DNA of 64,000 bases from Bacteroidales bacterium (GCA_016715075.1 JADKBK010000007.1:186001-250000), one strand, 5' to 3'; numbered from the stretch's first letter, positions 51,639 through 60,935 are shown. Notes: a model not told the origin generated them from the letters alone. Program-made: numbers and translations.

Positions 51639-52229
51639 ATGATAAGCGGCCTGACTAAATGGTTAAATAAAAAATACCCTCAGAACTATATCATTAAGAA
51701 TCCCTTCATAGGTTCATTACTCTTCCTCGCATTCTGTATCTTCTTCGTTATCGTTTATAAACCGATTCAAACCCATGAATCCCGTTTTTTTAATTATGAG
51801 ATGACAGTGGCTGTTTATTGTTTTATTGTTGCTCTGCCATTATTCGGGTTGATAAGGATTCTGAAAAGCATTAATTACTTTTCAAATTCAGATGAATGGA
51901 CTATTCTTAAGGAATTGTTATCAGTTGTTCTGTCACTTCTGGGGACGGGCATCACTGTATATTTTTCAGGCTTCCTGCCTGAACCACCATTGCAGAGATG
52001 GAATCTGGCAACTTTTTTTGATTCTTTATTATCTGCATTTCTGATATTCGCCGTTCCCTTAAGTATTTTTTCACTGATTAATTACCGTTTCTTACTGGTA
52101 TCAGATAAAATAAAACAGTATAATACTGAATCCAAATTATCTTCGCCTGGAGAGATAGAAGAATTGATCAGGATAGAGTCTCAGGGCATATTCATCTCAG
52201 AATACAAGTCCGGTCAGCCATCCCCATAA
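51639..52229 (+). CDS. membrane part of a LytTR-type regulator, DNA-binding domain missing
   Basis: A 196-residue protein from the ATG at 51639 (18 residues shorter than an in-frame upstream start). The N-terminus SGLTKWLNKKYPQNY and four helices (about 26-46, 56-75, 92-112, 126-146) match the membrane domain of Bacteroidota LytTR-type regulators. A linker ending EIEELIRIESQG resembles the point where the LytTR domain normally begins. Instead the frame ends after 10 more residues, overlapping the 3' end of the convergent YqaA gene by 33 bases. The DNA-binding domain has thus probably been lost; whether the remainder functions is doubtful. Confidence 0.6.
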   Translation: MISGLTKWLNKKYPQNYIIKNPFIGSLLFLAFCIFFVIVYKPIQTHESRFFNYEMTVAVYCFIVALPLFGLIRILKSINYFSNSDEWTILKELLSVVLSLLGTGITVYFSGFLPEPPLQRWNLATFFDSLLSAFLIFAVPLSIFSLINYRFLLVSDKIKQYNTESKLSSPGEIEELIRIESQGIFISEYKSGQPSP

Positions 52230-52637
52230 AACATAGCGTAAGAATTTACCTGCCAGCATAGCGAGGGCAGTGATCAGGATATTGGTTCTCAGAAGGCCCA
52301 GCCCGACAGCAAAAATATCACCTACTGCAGGGACCCAGCAGAAAAAGGCAAAAACAGCTCCACGTTTATAAAGCCGGTTATGCCACTTTTCAATTGTTTC
52401 CCGCTTTATCCGGAGATATTTTTCAATCCACTCCCATTTGCCTAAATAGCCAATCGCATAGCTGCTCATACCGCCCAGCCAGTTGCCGGCTGAAGCCACT
52501 AAAACTGCCGCATAGGGATCGGTTCCGTTAATTATGAGGAAAGAGAGCAGTGCTTCAGAACTGAAAGGCACTACAGTTGCTGCCAGAAAACTGGCCAGAA
52601 ATAGTCCCCAGAGGCTGTAGTCAAAAAGTCCTTCCAT
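52197..52637 (-). CDS. YqaA-family membrane protein (DedA/SNARE-associated fold)
   Basis: A 146-residue membrane protein with helices near 8-30, 40-62, 95-115 and 120-142. The pattern FLAATVVPFSSEALLSFLI, ASAGNWLGGMSSYAIGYLG and FFCWVPAVGDIFAVGLGLLR is that of the YqaA subgroup of the DedA/VTT superfamily, linked to lipid scrambling or flipping and envelope homeostasis. It is convergent with, and overlaps by 33 bases, the truncated LytTR-type gene. Specific substrate unknown. Confidence 0.88.
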   Translation of the reverse strand: MEGLFDYSLWGLFLASFLAATVVPFSSEALLSFLIINGTDPYAAVLVASAGNWLGGMSSYAIGYLGKWEWIEKYLRIKRETIEKWHNRLYKRGAVFAFFCWVPAVGDIFAVGLGLLRTNILITALAMLAGKFLRYVLWGWLTGLVF

Positions 52638-52994
52638 TTATTCTAAGCTTCAATTACAGCCTGAAATATGTATTCAATCCACACTAGAAGCTGCAATTTT
52701 GTGGTTCAGGAAAGTTACCTTTAATAATTGATGGCATAAGGGATTGTACTTTCTTTCATAAGCCTCAAAATTACAAATTATTAATTCCCGGGAAGTTTAT
52801 TGCTGTCAGATATATTAAAGTTTAATTTCGCAGGAAACCGCAGTATTTTTTGATAGCTGATAAGCGGCTAAGATATTCTGTCAGTACCGGGCGGGTAGTT
52901 TTTCAATTTCAGAGCCAATTAAAGTATCTGGATTTGAACAATCGAATAAGCTCTTTGTTTTAAATCCTTCGGACTTAAACTGAATTAACATAAC
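52638..52994. other. intergenic region, nothing recognised
   Basis: About 357 bases between divergent YqaA and flavin reductase-like genes. A TAATTTTG on the minus strand (52773-52766) could be a -7 element for YqaA but lacks a -33 partner. No gene or repeat is seen. Confidence 0.35.
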
Positions 52995-53678
52995 GTGTAT
53001 ACAGAAAAGAAAGTGTCAGAACCTGCTGTTTCTGCAGACCTGCATAAAATCATCCGGATACGGCATTTAACAGATAGAACTTTTGTTATCAGGCTTGAAC
53101 GCGGAGATATGCAGTTTAAGTCAGGGCAACATATTATTGTTGGTCTGAAAGGTGAATTGGATCAGCGTGAATATTCGGTTTATAGTGGTGAGAATGATGA
53201 TTACCTCGAAATTCTGGTCAGAGAAGTCCTTGACGGCAATGTATCTTCGCATTTGAAACAGTGTAAAGAAGGTCATTTACTGCAGGTTAACGGACCCTTT
53301 GGATCTTTTGGCCTTGAACAGTTTGACATGTTCTCAAGGAAACTCGTATTCATTGCATCTGGCACAGGTATTTCCCCTTTTCACAGTTTTATCAGATCCT
53401 ATCCGGGAATTGATTATACTCTTATCCATGGAGTCAGTTATATTAATGAGGCATACGAAAGAGCTGATTATGACCCCGGCAGGTATATTTTATGTACTTC
53501 AAAAGAGAGCAGCGGAGGACGGAAAGGACGGGTAACAAGATTTTTAGGAACCTTCAGGGTCAACCCGGATATGTTGTTTTATGTGTGTGGCAACAACAAC
53601 ATGATCTATGAGGTTTACCATATCTTAAGAGACAAAGGGGTCCCTGATGAAAAAATTTTCTCTGAAGTATATTTCTGA
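52995..53678 (+). CDS. ferredoxin-NADP+ reductase-like FAD oxidoreductase
   Basis: A 227-residue flavoprotein from a GTG start (the first ATG is too late, at codon 39). The FAD domain (about 15-105) has the RxYS motif R58-E-Y-S61 and a LKQCKEGHLLQVNGPFG strand. The NAD(P) domain (about 112-227) has IASGTGISPFHSF and, near the C-terminus, YVCGNNNMI. No iron-sulfur domain is attached, so it would need a separate electron partner such as ferredoxin or flavodoxin. It lies alone before an 800-base repeat-rich gap. Physiological role not determined. Confidence 0.88.
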   Translation: MYTEKKVSEPAVSADLHKIIRIRHLTDRTFVIRLERGDMQFKSGQHIIVGLKGELDQREYSVYSGENDDYLEILVREVLDGNVSSHLKQCKEGHLLQVNGPFGSFGLEQFDMFSRKLVFIASGTGISPFHSFIRSYPGIDYTLIHGVSYINEAYERADYDPGRYILCTSKESSGGRKGRVTRFLGTFRVNPDMLFYVCGNNNMIYEVYHILRDKGVPDEKIFSEVYF

Positions 53679-53719
53679 ATGAATATCTATTTAATTCAGG
53701 CCTGAATTGATTTGTCAGC

Positions 53720-53848
53720 ATGCTCATGCTACTCTGGTCGGGGTCTACAGCATCAATGAGCGCCAAAAAGATAGAGCCTGCAATGAAGGGTATCGTTAAA
53801 ACAATAAGAAAGGAGCTGCAAAAGAAGGGATTTATTTCAGATAAATAA
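53720..53848 (+). CDS. 42-codon ORF, doubtful
   Basis: A short frame ending in basic, helical KGIVKTIRKELQKKGFISDK, which looks like the C-terminal helix of a longer protein. It may be a gene remnant or a small protein; nothing identifies it. It lies directly after the flavin reductase-like gene. Confidence 0.2.
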   Translation: MLMLLWSGSTASMSAKKIEPAMKGIVKTIRKELQKKGFISDK

Positions 53849-53947
53849 TTACTAGTGATGCATTAATTTGAAAAATATCTTTTTATATTATTGATAATAA
53901 ATAGAATATAAGTGTTCATTGATTATTTGATTTGAATTGATATGTTA

Positions 53948-54052
53948 ACCCCGGAGGGGTAGAATAATGGACCCACTATACCGGTCTAATATTCAGCTTC
54001 TTTAGGGCTGTGACATTCAGTTTATAGATGACCGTGGGTTCACACCCACGGT
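53948..54052. repeat. GC-rich palindromes ACCCC-GGA-GGGGT and ACCGTGGGT-TCAC-ACCCACGGT
   Basis: A perfect 5-3-5 palindrome at 53948-53960 and a perfect 9-4-9 hairpin at 54031-54052. Both stand out against AT-rich surroundings. The first has the same 5-3-5 form as the palindromes at 41637-41912. They are likely members of dispersed extragenic repeats. Confidence 0.65.
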
Positions 54053-54062
54053 TATTCAGATT

Positions 54063-54214
54063 GGGGTTGTTTAAAAAGTCTTTTTAACCGCAAAGCACGC
54101 CAAGGAGGACGCAAAGTACGCAAAGATAAAATACTTACAATTAAATCTTTGCGATCTTTGCGCAATAACTTTGCGACCTTTGCGGTTAATGGATTTTGAC
54201 TTTTTCGACAGCCC
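54063..54214. repeat. paired-arm palindromic repeat with CGCAAAG arms
   Basis: The left part 54063-54125 (GGGGTTGTTTAAAAAGTC, TTTTTAACCGCAAAG ... CGCAAAGTACGCAAAG) is reverse complementary to the right part 54147-54214 (CTTTGCGATCTTTGCG ... CTTTGCGGTTAATGGATTTT, GACTTTTTCGACAGCCCC). The outer 30 bases on each side match those of 19821-19911. The remainder of 53849-54481 holds no gene. Confidence 0.75.
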
Positions 54215-54481
54215 CGATCTATTTAAATTAAACGCATCAGTTGTGATAAATAATCATTTATTTTCTATAGAATAATGTATAACTTGTATTCGGTTGTTAG
54301 GTTTAAAAGTTCGACCTGAGTGTATTACCGAGGAAATAATCAATTATCTGATTAATTGAGCAAATGTGACTGACGGGACTGGAATTTAGGAATACTGAAG
54401 CCTGATTCATATTTTTAAAATTTAATCAGGGATCGTTTTGTCGATATCTGAACAATAGAGAATACATTAAAGAATCATCCT

Positions 54482-55153
54482 ATGAAATCAGGTTATATCA
54501 TTAAACATTTTGTCGGCACATTAATATTTTTCTCAATTCTGTTTATCAGTGCAGGACACTGGGATTACTGGCAGGGAATAGTTTATGTGGCTATCGGACT
54601 TATTATGGGTACACTAAACTATACAGTTCTCAGGGTGGACAACGAACTGCTGATTGAACGCTCAAAACCAGGGGAAGGAACCATGAAATGGGATAAAATA
54701 ATTCTCGGATTATCGTTCCTGGTAACTATCTGCATGTACATAACAGCCGGCCTTGATTCCGGTCGTTATCACTGGTCCCCCGATTACCATTGGAGCTTAA
54801 ATTTTCTTGGCATAATCCTTACGATTTCCGGGCAGTTACTCTTTCTTGTAGCGCAAAAGCAAAACAAATTTTTTTCAAGCACTGTCAGAATTCAAAAAGA
54901 CAGAATGCATACTGTCTGTGATACAGGACCTTATGAATTTGTCAGACATCCGGCCTATTTGGGTTCGGTTATCCAATCGATAGGATTTCCATTATTATTC
55001 GGATCACTCTGGAGCATTATTCCAATATTTCTGTTAATCATCCTTCATGTATTCAGGACTAACCTGGAGGATAAAACATTGATAAAAGAATTACCAGGCT
55101 ACCTGGAGTATTCGTATAAAACCCGTTTTAAGATTATACCCTATTTCTGGTGA
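54482..55153 (+). CDS. isoprenylcysteine carboxyl methyltransferase-family membrane protein
   Basis: A 223-residue integral membrane protein with five to six helices. The C-terminal third has the ICMT/PEMT-type SAM-binding signature: VCDTGPYEFVRHPAYLGSVI (about 143-162) and a closing HVFRTNLEDKTLIKELPGYLEYSYKT with the conserved E-E/P-GY pattern. Bacterial relatives methylate lipids or isoprenoid-like groups; the acceptor here is unknown. It is a single gene with 268 upstream bases behind the repeat at 54063-54214, and no close downstream partner. Confidence 0.85.
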   Translation: MKSGYIIKHFVGTLIFFSILFISAGHWDYWQGIVYVAIGLIMGTLNYTVLRVDNELLIERSKPGEGTMKWDKIILGLSFLVTICMYITAGLDSGRYHWSPDYHWSLNFLGIILTISGQLLFLVAQKQNKFFSSTVRIQKDRMHTVCDTGPYEFVRHPAYLGSVIQSIGFPLLFGSLWSIIPIFLLIILHVFRTNLEDKTLIKELPGYLEYSYKTRFKIIPYFW

Positions 55154-55398
55154 CATTCCTGCAGGCTGAAAAAGTGGACTGCTTAGTTAATAATATGGCC
55201 TGTCTTTCCAAATGTAAGTCACCTTTGATGAATCAAGTTTTTAACTGTTTAATATGGATATCATGGTAAGGACTTATTATGGAGTTGCCTGCCTGCATCC
55301 TCCATGCAGCAAATGACACCCACTGAGAATAAAGAAAGCCTGAAAACTTACTTCGGTAAATGAGGTGATAATTTTTTAATATGCACTAATTTTATTAG

Positions 55399-55410
55399 TT
55401 GTTATAACAA
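55399..55410 (+). promoter_or_regulatory. 12-base palindrome TTGTTATAACAA in front of the DUF3754 gene
   Basis: A perfect palindrome ending 23 bases before the start codon. It fuses GTTAT and ATAAC half-sites head to head, in contrast to the spaced BlaI-type sites. A possible operator; no regulator assigned. Confidence 0.35.
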
Positions 55411-55432
55411 ACTTAAAATACCAGAATTCAAT

Positions 55433-56662
55433 ATGAAGCGGGAACAGTATATTCCATTTGATAAGGAATTCTTACTCGAAATGCAAATAGCGGAATACCC
55501 TTCAGGTAAAAAGGAGGCTGAAGATTTCAAAAAGCTATTCAATTTACTGGAGCATTATTTTCATTATGAAGCATTTGACCTTATCCGTAAATTAAAACAA
55601 AATTATGCTTTATTTGACCCTGATTTAAATCTAAAGGAACGGGAAGGCTTCGTTGGTAAAAGTGATTTTCCAACTTTTAAAGAAAGCCTTCTTAAAGTTC
55701 TTGAACGTGGCAATTATAGTCGTGTTGATCAGGACACAATTATCAATTCCTTTAAAAAATCGGATCTGATAGGATTAAAACTCGCAATCGACTTTGACGA
55801 TTTTAAAGATTATGGATTGTATGTCCGGGGCCATCATCGAACCAGGGAAAAGGTACCCAGATTTCTTTTCTGGAAGAAAGAGATAGAGTTTGAATACTAT
55901 GACCGGGTAATGATTTATCTTGATTATAACGATACTGAGTACTTTAACAAAAAGAAGGTTAAGATAAGTAAGCTGCTGTTTGATCCCGGGTGTATTGTAT
56001 TAAAGATCTTCAAAAGAGTGCCTAAAAATGATCTTGAAACTATATTTCCGAATGCAGTTCCCAGGATGTCAACTACTGATAAAATATTATTTTGGGTACC
56101 AGGTATTGGCGGAGGAATTTCGTTATTAATTACAAAAGTAATTCCTGCACTGATTGCAATGTATGCGGCGTACAAATCAGGGGAGTCATTAGATTTGTTA
56201 AATAGTAAAGCTGCACTTAATCAGGGTTTAATTGCATTGGGAATATTGGGTGGTTACCTGTTCCGACAATACAGTAGCTTTGTAAACAAGAAAATAAGAT
56301 TTTCAAAAATGCTTGCTGATAGTCTTTACTTCAGAAATCTGGGGAACAATAGCGGAGCGTTTTATTCCTTGTTAAACTCTTCGGAAGAAGAAGAACTTAA
56401 GGAAACAATTTTGGCTTACGCATTTTTAAACAGAAGCAGGAAGCCGTTAACTGCTGAAGAGCTCGATTCTCAGATTGAAACCTGGTTTAAAGAGAAGCTG
56501 AATACAGAAATTGATTTTGATGTCCGTGATGCCTTAAATAAGTTAAAAAACATTGGTCTTGGCATCGAAACAAATGATACATGGGAAGTTATACCTTTAA
56601 ACAAGGCTCTTATCAGAATAGATGAGGAGTGGGATGGGATTTTTGCATATAACAAAAAGTAG
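55433..56662 (+). CDS. DUF3754 (TMEM143-like) membrane protein
   Basis: A 409-residue protein of the DUF3754 family. The long N-terminal soluble part (1-225) includes the family segment VLKIFKRVPKNDLETIFPN (about 187-205). Two hydrophobic helices follow (about 234-252 and 264-282), then a motif FVNKKIRFSKMLADSLYFRNL and a C-terminal winged-helix-like part (LDSQIETWFKEKLNTEIDFD, about 340-395). Function is not known in bacteria; the family is shared with a mitochondrial protein. It stands alone, with a short palindrome upstream. Confidence 0.82.
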   Translation: MKREQYIPFDKEFLLEMQIAEYPSGKKEAEDFKKLFNLLEHYFHYEAFDLIRKLKQNYALFDPDLNLKEREGFVGKSDFPTFKESLLKVLERGNYSRVDQDTIINSFKKSDLIGLKLAIDFDDFKDYGLYVRGHHRTREKVPRFLFWKKEIEFEYYDRVMIYLDYNDTEYFNKKKVKISKLLFDPGCIVLKIFKRVPKNDLETIFPNAVPRMSTTDKILFWVPGIGGGISLLITKVIPALIAMYAAYKSGESLDLLNSKAALNQGLIALGILGGYLFRQYSSFVNKKIRFSKMLADSLYFRNLGNNSGAFYSLLNSSEEEELKETILAYAFLNRSRKPLTAEELDSQIETWFKEKLNTEIDFDVRDALNKLKNIGLGIETNDTWEVIPLNKALIRIDEEWDGIFAYNKK

Positions 56663-56698
56663 TTTAAGGTTATAACATTGACGCTGATTGAATCCAGG

Positions 56699-57523
56699 TT
56701 AAAATGTTATACCTAAACGGAATGAAAGAGCTTTCTGGTGAACCATATCCCAGAGCTGGTCTCCGTTATCCCTTGTAGTGTCGAATAAGTTATTCTCAAA
56801 TCCAATACCAAAAATAAAGTTACTACCTCCTCCAAGCGGATATTCCATGCCTGCCATTGCATGGAATGAAAGGTTGAATGTGTTCAGTTCAGGCAAAGCA
56901 TTTCCTCCTTTTATACGGAGTGATGGGATGTCTGCCCTGCCTGCGATTACAATTTTTGGATCGAATCCAAAATCAGTAAAAAACCTTCCGTAGACAATCT
57001 GGTTTGTCTGGAGCTTTATTCCCAGGGGTATTGAGAGATATGTAATTTTATATGTAATTTGTTCTCCTGCCTCGACCGTAAGAATATCATAGTTGTAATT
57101 TTTCAGCTCGAATTGTGAGGTCTCACTGCTGATGAGTCGTCCGCCGGCATTAATAATGTTTATCCCTGTGGAAAAGGAATAGTTGGGACTAAAATGTCTG
57201 TTATAAGAAATGCCGAAATTGAATCCCGGAACAACTCCGTCATTCCGGACATCATAACTGTCAGTTGAAAACCAGCTAAGCAGGGGGTCAAAGTGCATGC
57301 CGAAGCTTATTAGCGGTTGAACGTTATCCCTTCTGATATAAGGGTTATAGCCTTGCCGGGCTTGAGGTTGTGGTTGATTTGGAACGATGACTGAATGATT
57401 AGGCAGCATACGATACCCGGGATAATAGCCTGGCTGGGCAATTGTATTTTGGTTTAATAATACCAGGGAAACAATAATTATTGACAAACTAATTACGGTT
57501 GAGTATTTATAATTATTTTTCAT
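56699..57523 (-). CDS. PorT-like outer-membrane beta-barrel protein
   Basis: A 274-residue protein with a signal peptide (about 1-30) and a proline/glutamine/tyrosine-rich lead (PGYYPGYRML and QPQARQGYNPYIRRD). From residue 70 it has a barrel of the PorT/OMP_b-brl_2 type: ISFGMHFDPLLSWFS, NFGISYNRHFSPNYSFSTGIN, YLSIPLGIKLQTNQ and the C-terminal aromatic LSFRLGITF. The cysteine-free, aromatic-girdled strands support outer-membrane location. Role unknown. It lies between DUF3754 (convergent) and the signalling cluster and may be its own unit. Confidence 0.8.
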   Translation of the reverse strand: MKNNYKYSTVISLSIIIVSLVLLNQNTIAQPGYYPGYRMLPNHSVIVPNQPQPQARQGYNPYIRRDNVQPLISFGMHFDPLLSWFSTDSYDVRNDGVVPGFNFGISYNRHFSPNYSFSTGINIINAGGRLISSETSQFELKNYNYDILTVEAGEQITYKITYLSIPLGIKLQTNQIVYGRFFTDFGFDPKIVIAGRADIPSLRIKGGNALPELNTFNLSFHAMAGMEYPLGGGSNFIFGIGFENNLFDTTRDNGDQLWDMVHQKALSFRLGITF

Positions 57524-57701
57524 TGTTTTTCATTGCTTTAAAGAAGAAATAATAATATCAATTTAACCCTCGCAGTGCAATTATTGCCATCCTTATCCGA
57601 AAGGTGCAAATATTGAGCCAAGGTTTTAAATTTGATGATTATGTATCCTTTATGCTGGTCTGAAAAGAAAAATCCGGATGGTTAAATATTCACATTATGC
57701 C

Positions 57702-60485
57702 CTATCTCTGTTTTGCCAGATTCTTAATATCTGAAACAACTGACGGGTATTTTTTCAGAAGTTTGAGAACTACCGCTATGTTGTAACTATTGATGGACTC
57801 AGATAAATCAGTACCATAGTTCGTAATAATACTGGAATTATGTTTCTTGCCCAGGTCAGTTAATGCTTTACCAAAGATACTCACTTCTCCGATAGGCTGC
57901 CTGAGCGCAAAAGTTTTCCAGGTAACAGAGAGCTCTGTTTCCAGGGAATGTATCAGTCCGGGAATATCTGTAATACTCTCAGATGTTTCTGAATTAGCTT
58001 CATTTGCCGGATCTTCATTAGCTTCAATTCTTCTGTGGGGAAGGAAATTCATTAATTTAAAATACAGCTCATTGATCCTGACGGGTTTTATTAGAAGCCC
58101 TGCAAATTCACTGTTTTTGATAAGATCTTTCTGGACTTCCAGCACAGCAGCAGTATATGCTAATACAGGAATATGTTTTGTTTCCGGATCACTTTTGATC
58201 TTTTCAAGTAACCCAAACCCATCCAGCTCAGGCATTCTGATATCAGATATAATGAGATCCGGGAGGATTTTTTTTGAAATTTCAAATCCGATTGCTCCGT
58301 TTTCAGCCTCATATATCCTGAGAGCAGTATCTTTTAAAGCATCCTTTAGATAACCCCTGTTATTCTGAACATCATCCACAATAACGATCTTTGCTTCAGT
58401 GAAGATAATTTCAGCAGGATCGACAGAAATATCTGAGAGTATGGGAGTTAATTCAATCAGGGATATCGTGTCTGGTATTCTGAGAGTAAAAATGGTACCT
58501 TTCCCGGGTTCTGATTTAAGACTGATCTCCCCCTTCATAAGTCCTGCCAGTCTACGGCTGATTGAAAGTCCAAGACCTGTTCCTCCAAAATCCCTGAAGT
58601 CATGCTCCTGAACGAATGGTTCAAATATTTTATCCTGCATTTCCCTTGAGATTCCTAATCCAGTATCTTCCACTTCAATAACCAGGTCAATTATTTCTTC
58701 AGTTTTATTCTTTGCATGTTCAATTCTTTTTGAATTTTCTGAATAGATCCTCAGTATTATTTGGCCTTGCGAGGTAAATTTAAAAGCATTCCCTATAAGG
58801 TTTAATACGATCTGGCGAAGTCTTGCTTCATCAACATATATTCCATCAGGTGTTCCTGGTATAATTTCAAGGATAAACTTTATTCCCTTTTCGTTTACTT
58901 TAAAAGCGAAAATCTTTTCGAACTCTTCAAAGAACCTGAAGGTATTCACAAATTCGTATTCCAGTTCAAGCTTACCAGCTTCGATCTTTGATAAATCAAG
59001 TATGTCATTGATTAATTTAAGGAGGCTTTTACCGCTTGATTTAATTGAATTGATATAATCTTTCTGAACTGAGTCGACTTTTGTTGAACTCAATAGTTCT
59101 GAGTAACCGATAACTGCATTCATCGGTGTGCGGATCTCATGGCTCATATTGGCGAGAAAATCACTTTTTGCCTTGTTGGCATCTTCGGCAACCTTCTTGG
59201 CTTTACTCAAAGCTACTTCTGTTTTTTCCCTGGCCTTAATTTCTCTTGTCAGGATCTCATTGGTGGAAGCCAGTTGTTTGGTTCTTTCTTTTACTTTTTT
59301 CTCAAGATTGGCATTAAGATCACGAATTGTCTGTTCTGCTTTTCTTCTTTCAGTAATATCTTCTTTTATTGCAAGGAAATGAGTCATTTTCCCTTTTTCA
59401 TCCAGTATGGGAGATATTGATACTGATTCCCAGTATAGCTCTCCGGTTTTCTTTTTATTATGAAACTCCCCTTTCCATTCTCTTCCGGGGTTTAATATTT
59501 CCCATAAATTTTTATATTCCTCCTGAGGTTCTTTTCCGGTACTGAAGGTCAGGAGGTTTTTTCCCATCAATTCATTCAGAGAGTATCCTGTTATTCTTAC
59601 AGCAGTTGGATTGGCATAGGTAATGTTTCCCTGAAGATCTGTTATTAATATGGACACAGGACTTTGTTCAGTTGCTCTGGACAGTTTTCTGATTTCTTCT
59701 TCCGCTAACTTACGATCAGTGATATCTTTATCTACTCCTCTGTATCCGATTAAATCACCGGTCTCATTTAATATTGGAAATGCGTTTGTAAGAAGACAAA
59801 CCCTATGTCCATCTTTATGGAGATTCCAGTTTTCAAGATCTTTAATTCTTCCCTTTTTGCCGGCAATTCCAGAAAATGCTGAACCATTTTTTTCTTTTTC
59901 ATCATCCGTCATGAAATCAATAGGTGATTTGCCAATTATCTCTGATTGAATATAACCAAGGATATTGCTAATGGAATCGGAAGTATAGCAATAATGCCAG
60001 TTGCGATCAATTTCCCAGAGCCAGTCGTATGAGCTCATAATAATATCACGAAGGCGGGCTTCTGATTCCTTCAGGGAGTTTTCAGCTTCAATACGGGAAT
60101 TATGTTCTTCTTTTTCCTTCAGGGCACGCTCAATAGCAACATGCAGTTTTGAGAGTTTGTCTTTTACAATATAGTCGGAAGCTCCGATGTGCATTAACTC
60201 CACAGCCATATCCTCCCCTATGGTACCTGAAATGCAAATAAACGGAACCTCAGGGCAGATCTTCTTTGACAGTAACAGAGCAGCTATTCCGCTAAAGCCG
60301 GGTAAATAGTAATCAGACAGAATGATATCATATTTTTCAGAATTAAGTTTATTTGTGTATTCACTCGCTGATGTAACATGATCAAAATGGAAAATCAATC
60401 CTTCTCTTTTTAGCTGGTTACTAATAATTATAGCATCCTCCTCAATATCTTCCAGACATAGAATTTTTAATCCATTCCTGTTCAT
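57702..60485 (-). CDS. hybrid histidine kinase REC-PAS-PAS-HisKA-HATPase-REC
   Basis: A 927-residue cytoplasmic kinase without membrane helices. Order: receiver (1-125; D58 in YDIILSDYYLPG), PAS 1 (about 140-265), PAS 2 (about 270-390), a coiled coil (about 390-440), the DHp domain with H449 in MSHEIRTPMNAVIGY, HATPase_c (about 550-675; LNLIGNAFKFT and GTGLGLSISRRLAG), and a second receiver (about 695-815; D748 in LIISDIRMPELDG). A helical tail of about 110 residues follows that may be a degenerate phosphotransfer domain. It is the last gene of a leftward three-gene signalling unit; the CheY-like regulator is 21 bases upstream and may feed its receivers. Confidence 0.92.
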   Translation of the reverse strand: MNRNGLKILCLEDIEEDAIIISNQLKREGLIFHFDHVTSASEYTNKLNSEKYDIILSDYYLPGFSGIAALLLSKKICPEVPFICISGTIGEDMAVELMHIGASDYIVKDKLSKLHVAIERALKEKEEHNSRIEAENSLKESEARLRDIIMSSYDWLWEIDRNWHYCYTSDSISNILGYIQSEIIGKSPIDFMTDDEKEKNGSAFSGIAGKKGRIKDLENWNLHKDGHRVCLLTNAFPILNETGDLIGYRGVDKDITDRKLAEEEIRKLSRATEQSPVSILITDLQGNITYANPTAVRITGYSLNELMGKNLLTFSTGKEPQEEYKNLWEILNPGREWKGEFHNKKKTGELYWESVSISPILDEKGKMTHFLAIKEDITERRKAEQTIRDLNANLEKKVKERTKQLASTNEILTREIKAREKTEVALSKAKKVAEDANKAKSDFLANMSHEIRTPMNAVIGYSELLSSTKVDSVQKDYINSIKSSGKSLLKLINDILDLSKIEAGKLELEYEFVNTFRFFEEFEKIFAFKVNEKGIKFILEIIPGTPDGIYVDEARLRQIVLNLIGNAFKFTSQGQIILRIYSENSKRIEHAKNKTEEIIDLVIEVEDTGLGISREMQDKIFEPFVQEHDFRDFGGTGLGLSISRRLAGLMKGEISLKSEPGKGTIFTLRIPDTISLIELTPILSDISVDPAEIIFTEAKIVIVDDVQNNRGYLKDALKDTALRIYEAENGAIGFEISKKILPDLIISDIRMPELDGFGLLEKIKSDPETKHIPVLAYTAAVLEVQKDLIKNSEFAGLLIKPVRINELYFKLMNFLPHRRIEANEDPANEANSETSESITDIPGLIHSLETELSVTWKTFALRQPIGEVSIFGKALTDLGKKHNSSIITNYGTDLSESINSYNIAVVLKLLKKYPSVVSDIKNLAKQR

Positions 60486-60506
60486 AGTGCGGGATATTTT
60501 TAAATA

Positions 60507-60935
60507 TTAGGGAAGTTCATTCAGTAATGCCCAAAAGGCACCCAGATTTTTTATTGCATCCATAAACTGTTTGAAATCAACGGGTTTAACGACATAGGCA
60601 TTTACACCTAATTTATATGTTTGGATCAAATCACTTTCTTCCTTAGAGGAGGTTAGCATTACAACAGGGATATGTTTCAGATCCGGGTCATTTTTAATTT
60701 CTTTAAGCACCTCGATACCATCCATCCTTGGCATTTTCAGATCCAGTAAAACCACTGCCGGAGAACCCGGGTTTCGTCCTTTAAACCGGCCCTGAAATCT
60801 AAGGTATTCCATTACTTCCACTCCGTCGTTTACTACCTCAATATTATTTGCAAGATGGTAATCTGAAAGAGCCAGAATTGTCAGGTCGATATCATTCTGG
60901 TTGTCTTCTGCAAGTAAGATTGTTTTTAAGTTCAT
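60507..60935 (-). CDS. single-domain response regulator, Rcp1/CheY-like
   Basis: A 142-residue receiver protein without an output domain: acidic cluster ILLAEDNQND, phospho-acceptor in VVLLDLKMPRMDG (about residue 68), switch residues in VVMLTSSKEE and the lysine in AYVVKPVDF. The DNQND start and the length resemble phytochrome-associated regulators of the Rcp1 type. It lies between the multi-PAS kinase (15 bases away) and the hybrid kinase (21 bases away), so it probably receives phosphate from the former. Its target would be another protein, possibly the hybrid kinase. Confidence 0.93.
   Translation of the reverse strand: MNLKTILLAEDNQNDIDLTILALSDYHLANNIEVVNDGVEVMEYLRFQGRFKGRNPGSPAVVLLDLKMPRMDGIEVLKEIKNDPDLKHIPVVMLTSSKEESDLIQTYKLGVNAYVVKPVDFKQFMDAIKNLGAFWALLNELP

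Noticed and set aside
57847..58353. Plus-strand 168-codon ORF opposite the hybrid kinase
   Set aside because: It is antisense to conserved receiver and tail sequence; its length reflects codon bias of the real gene.
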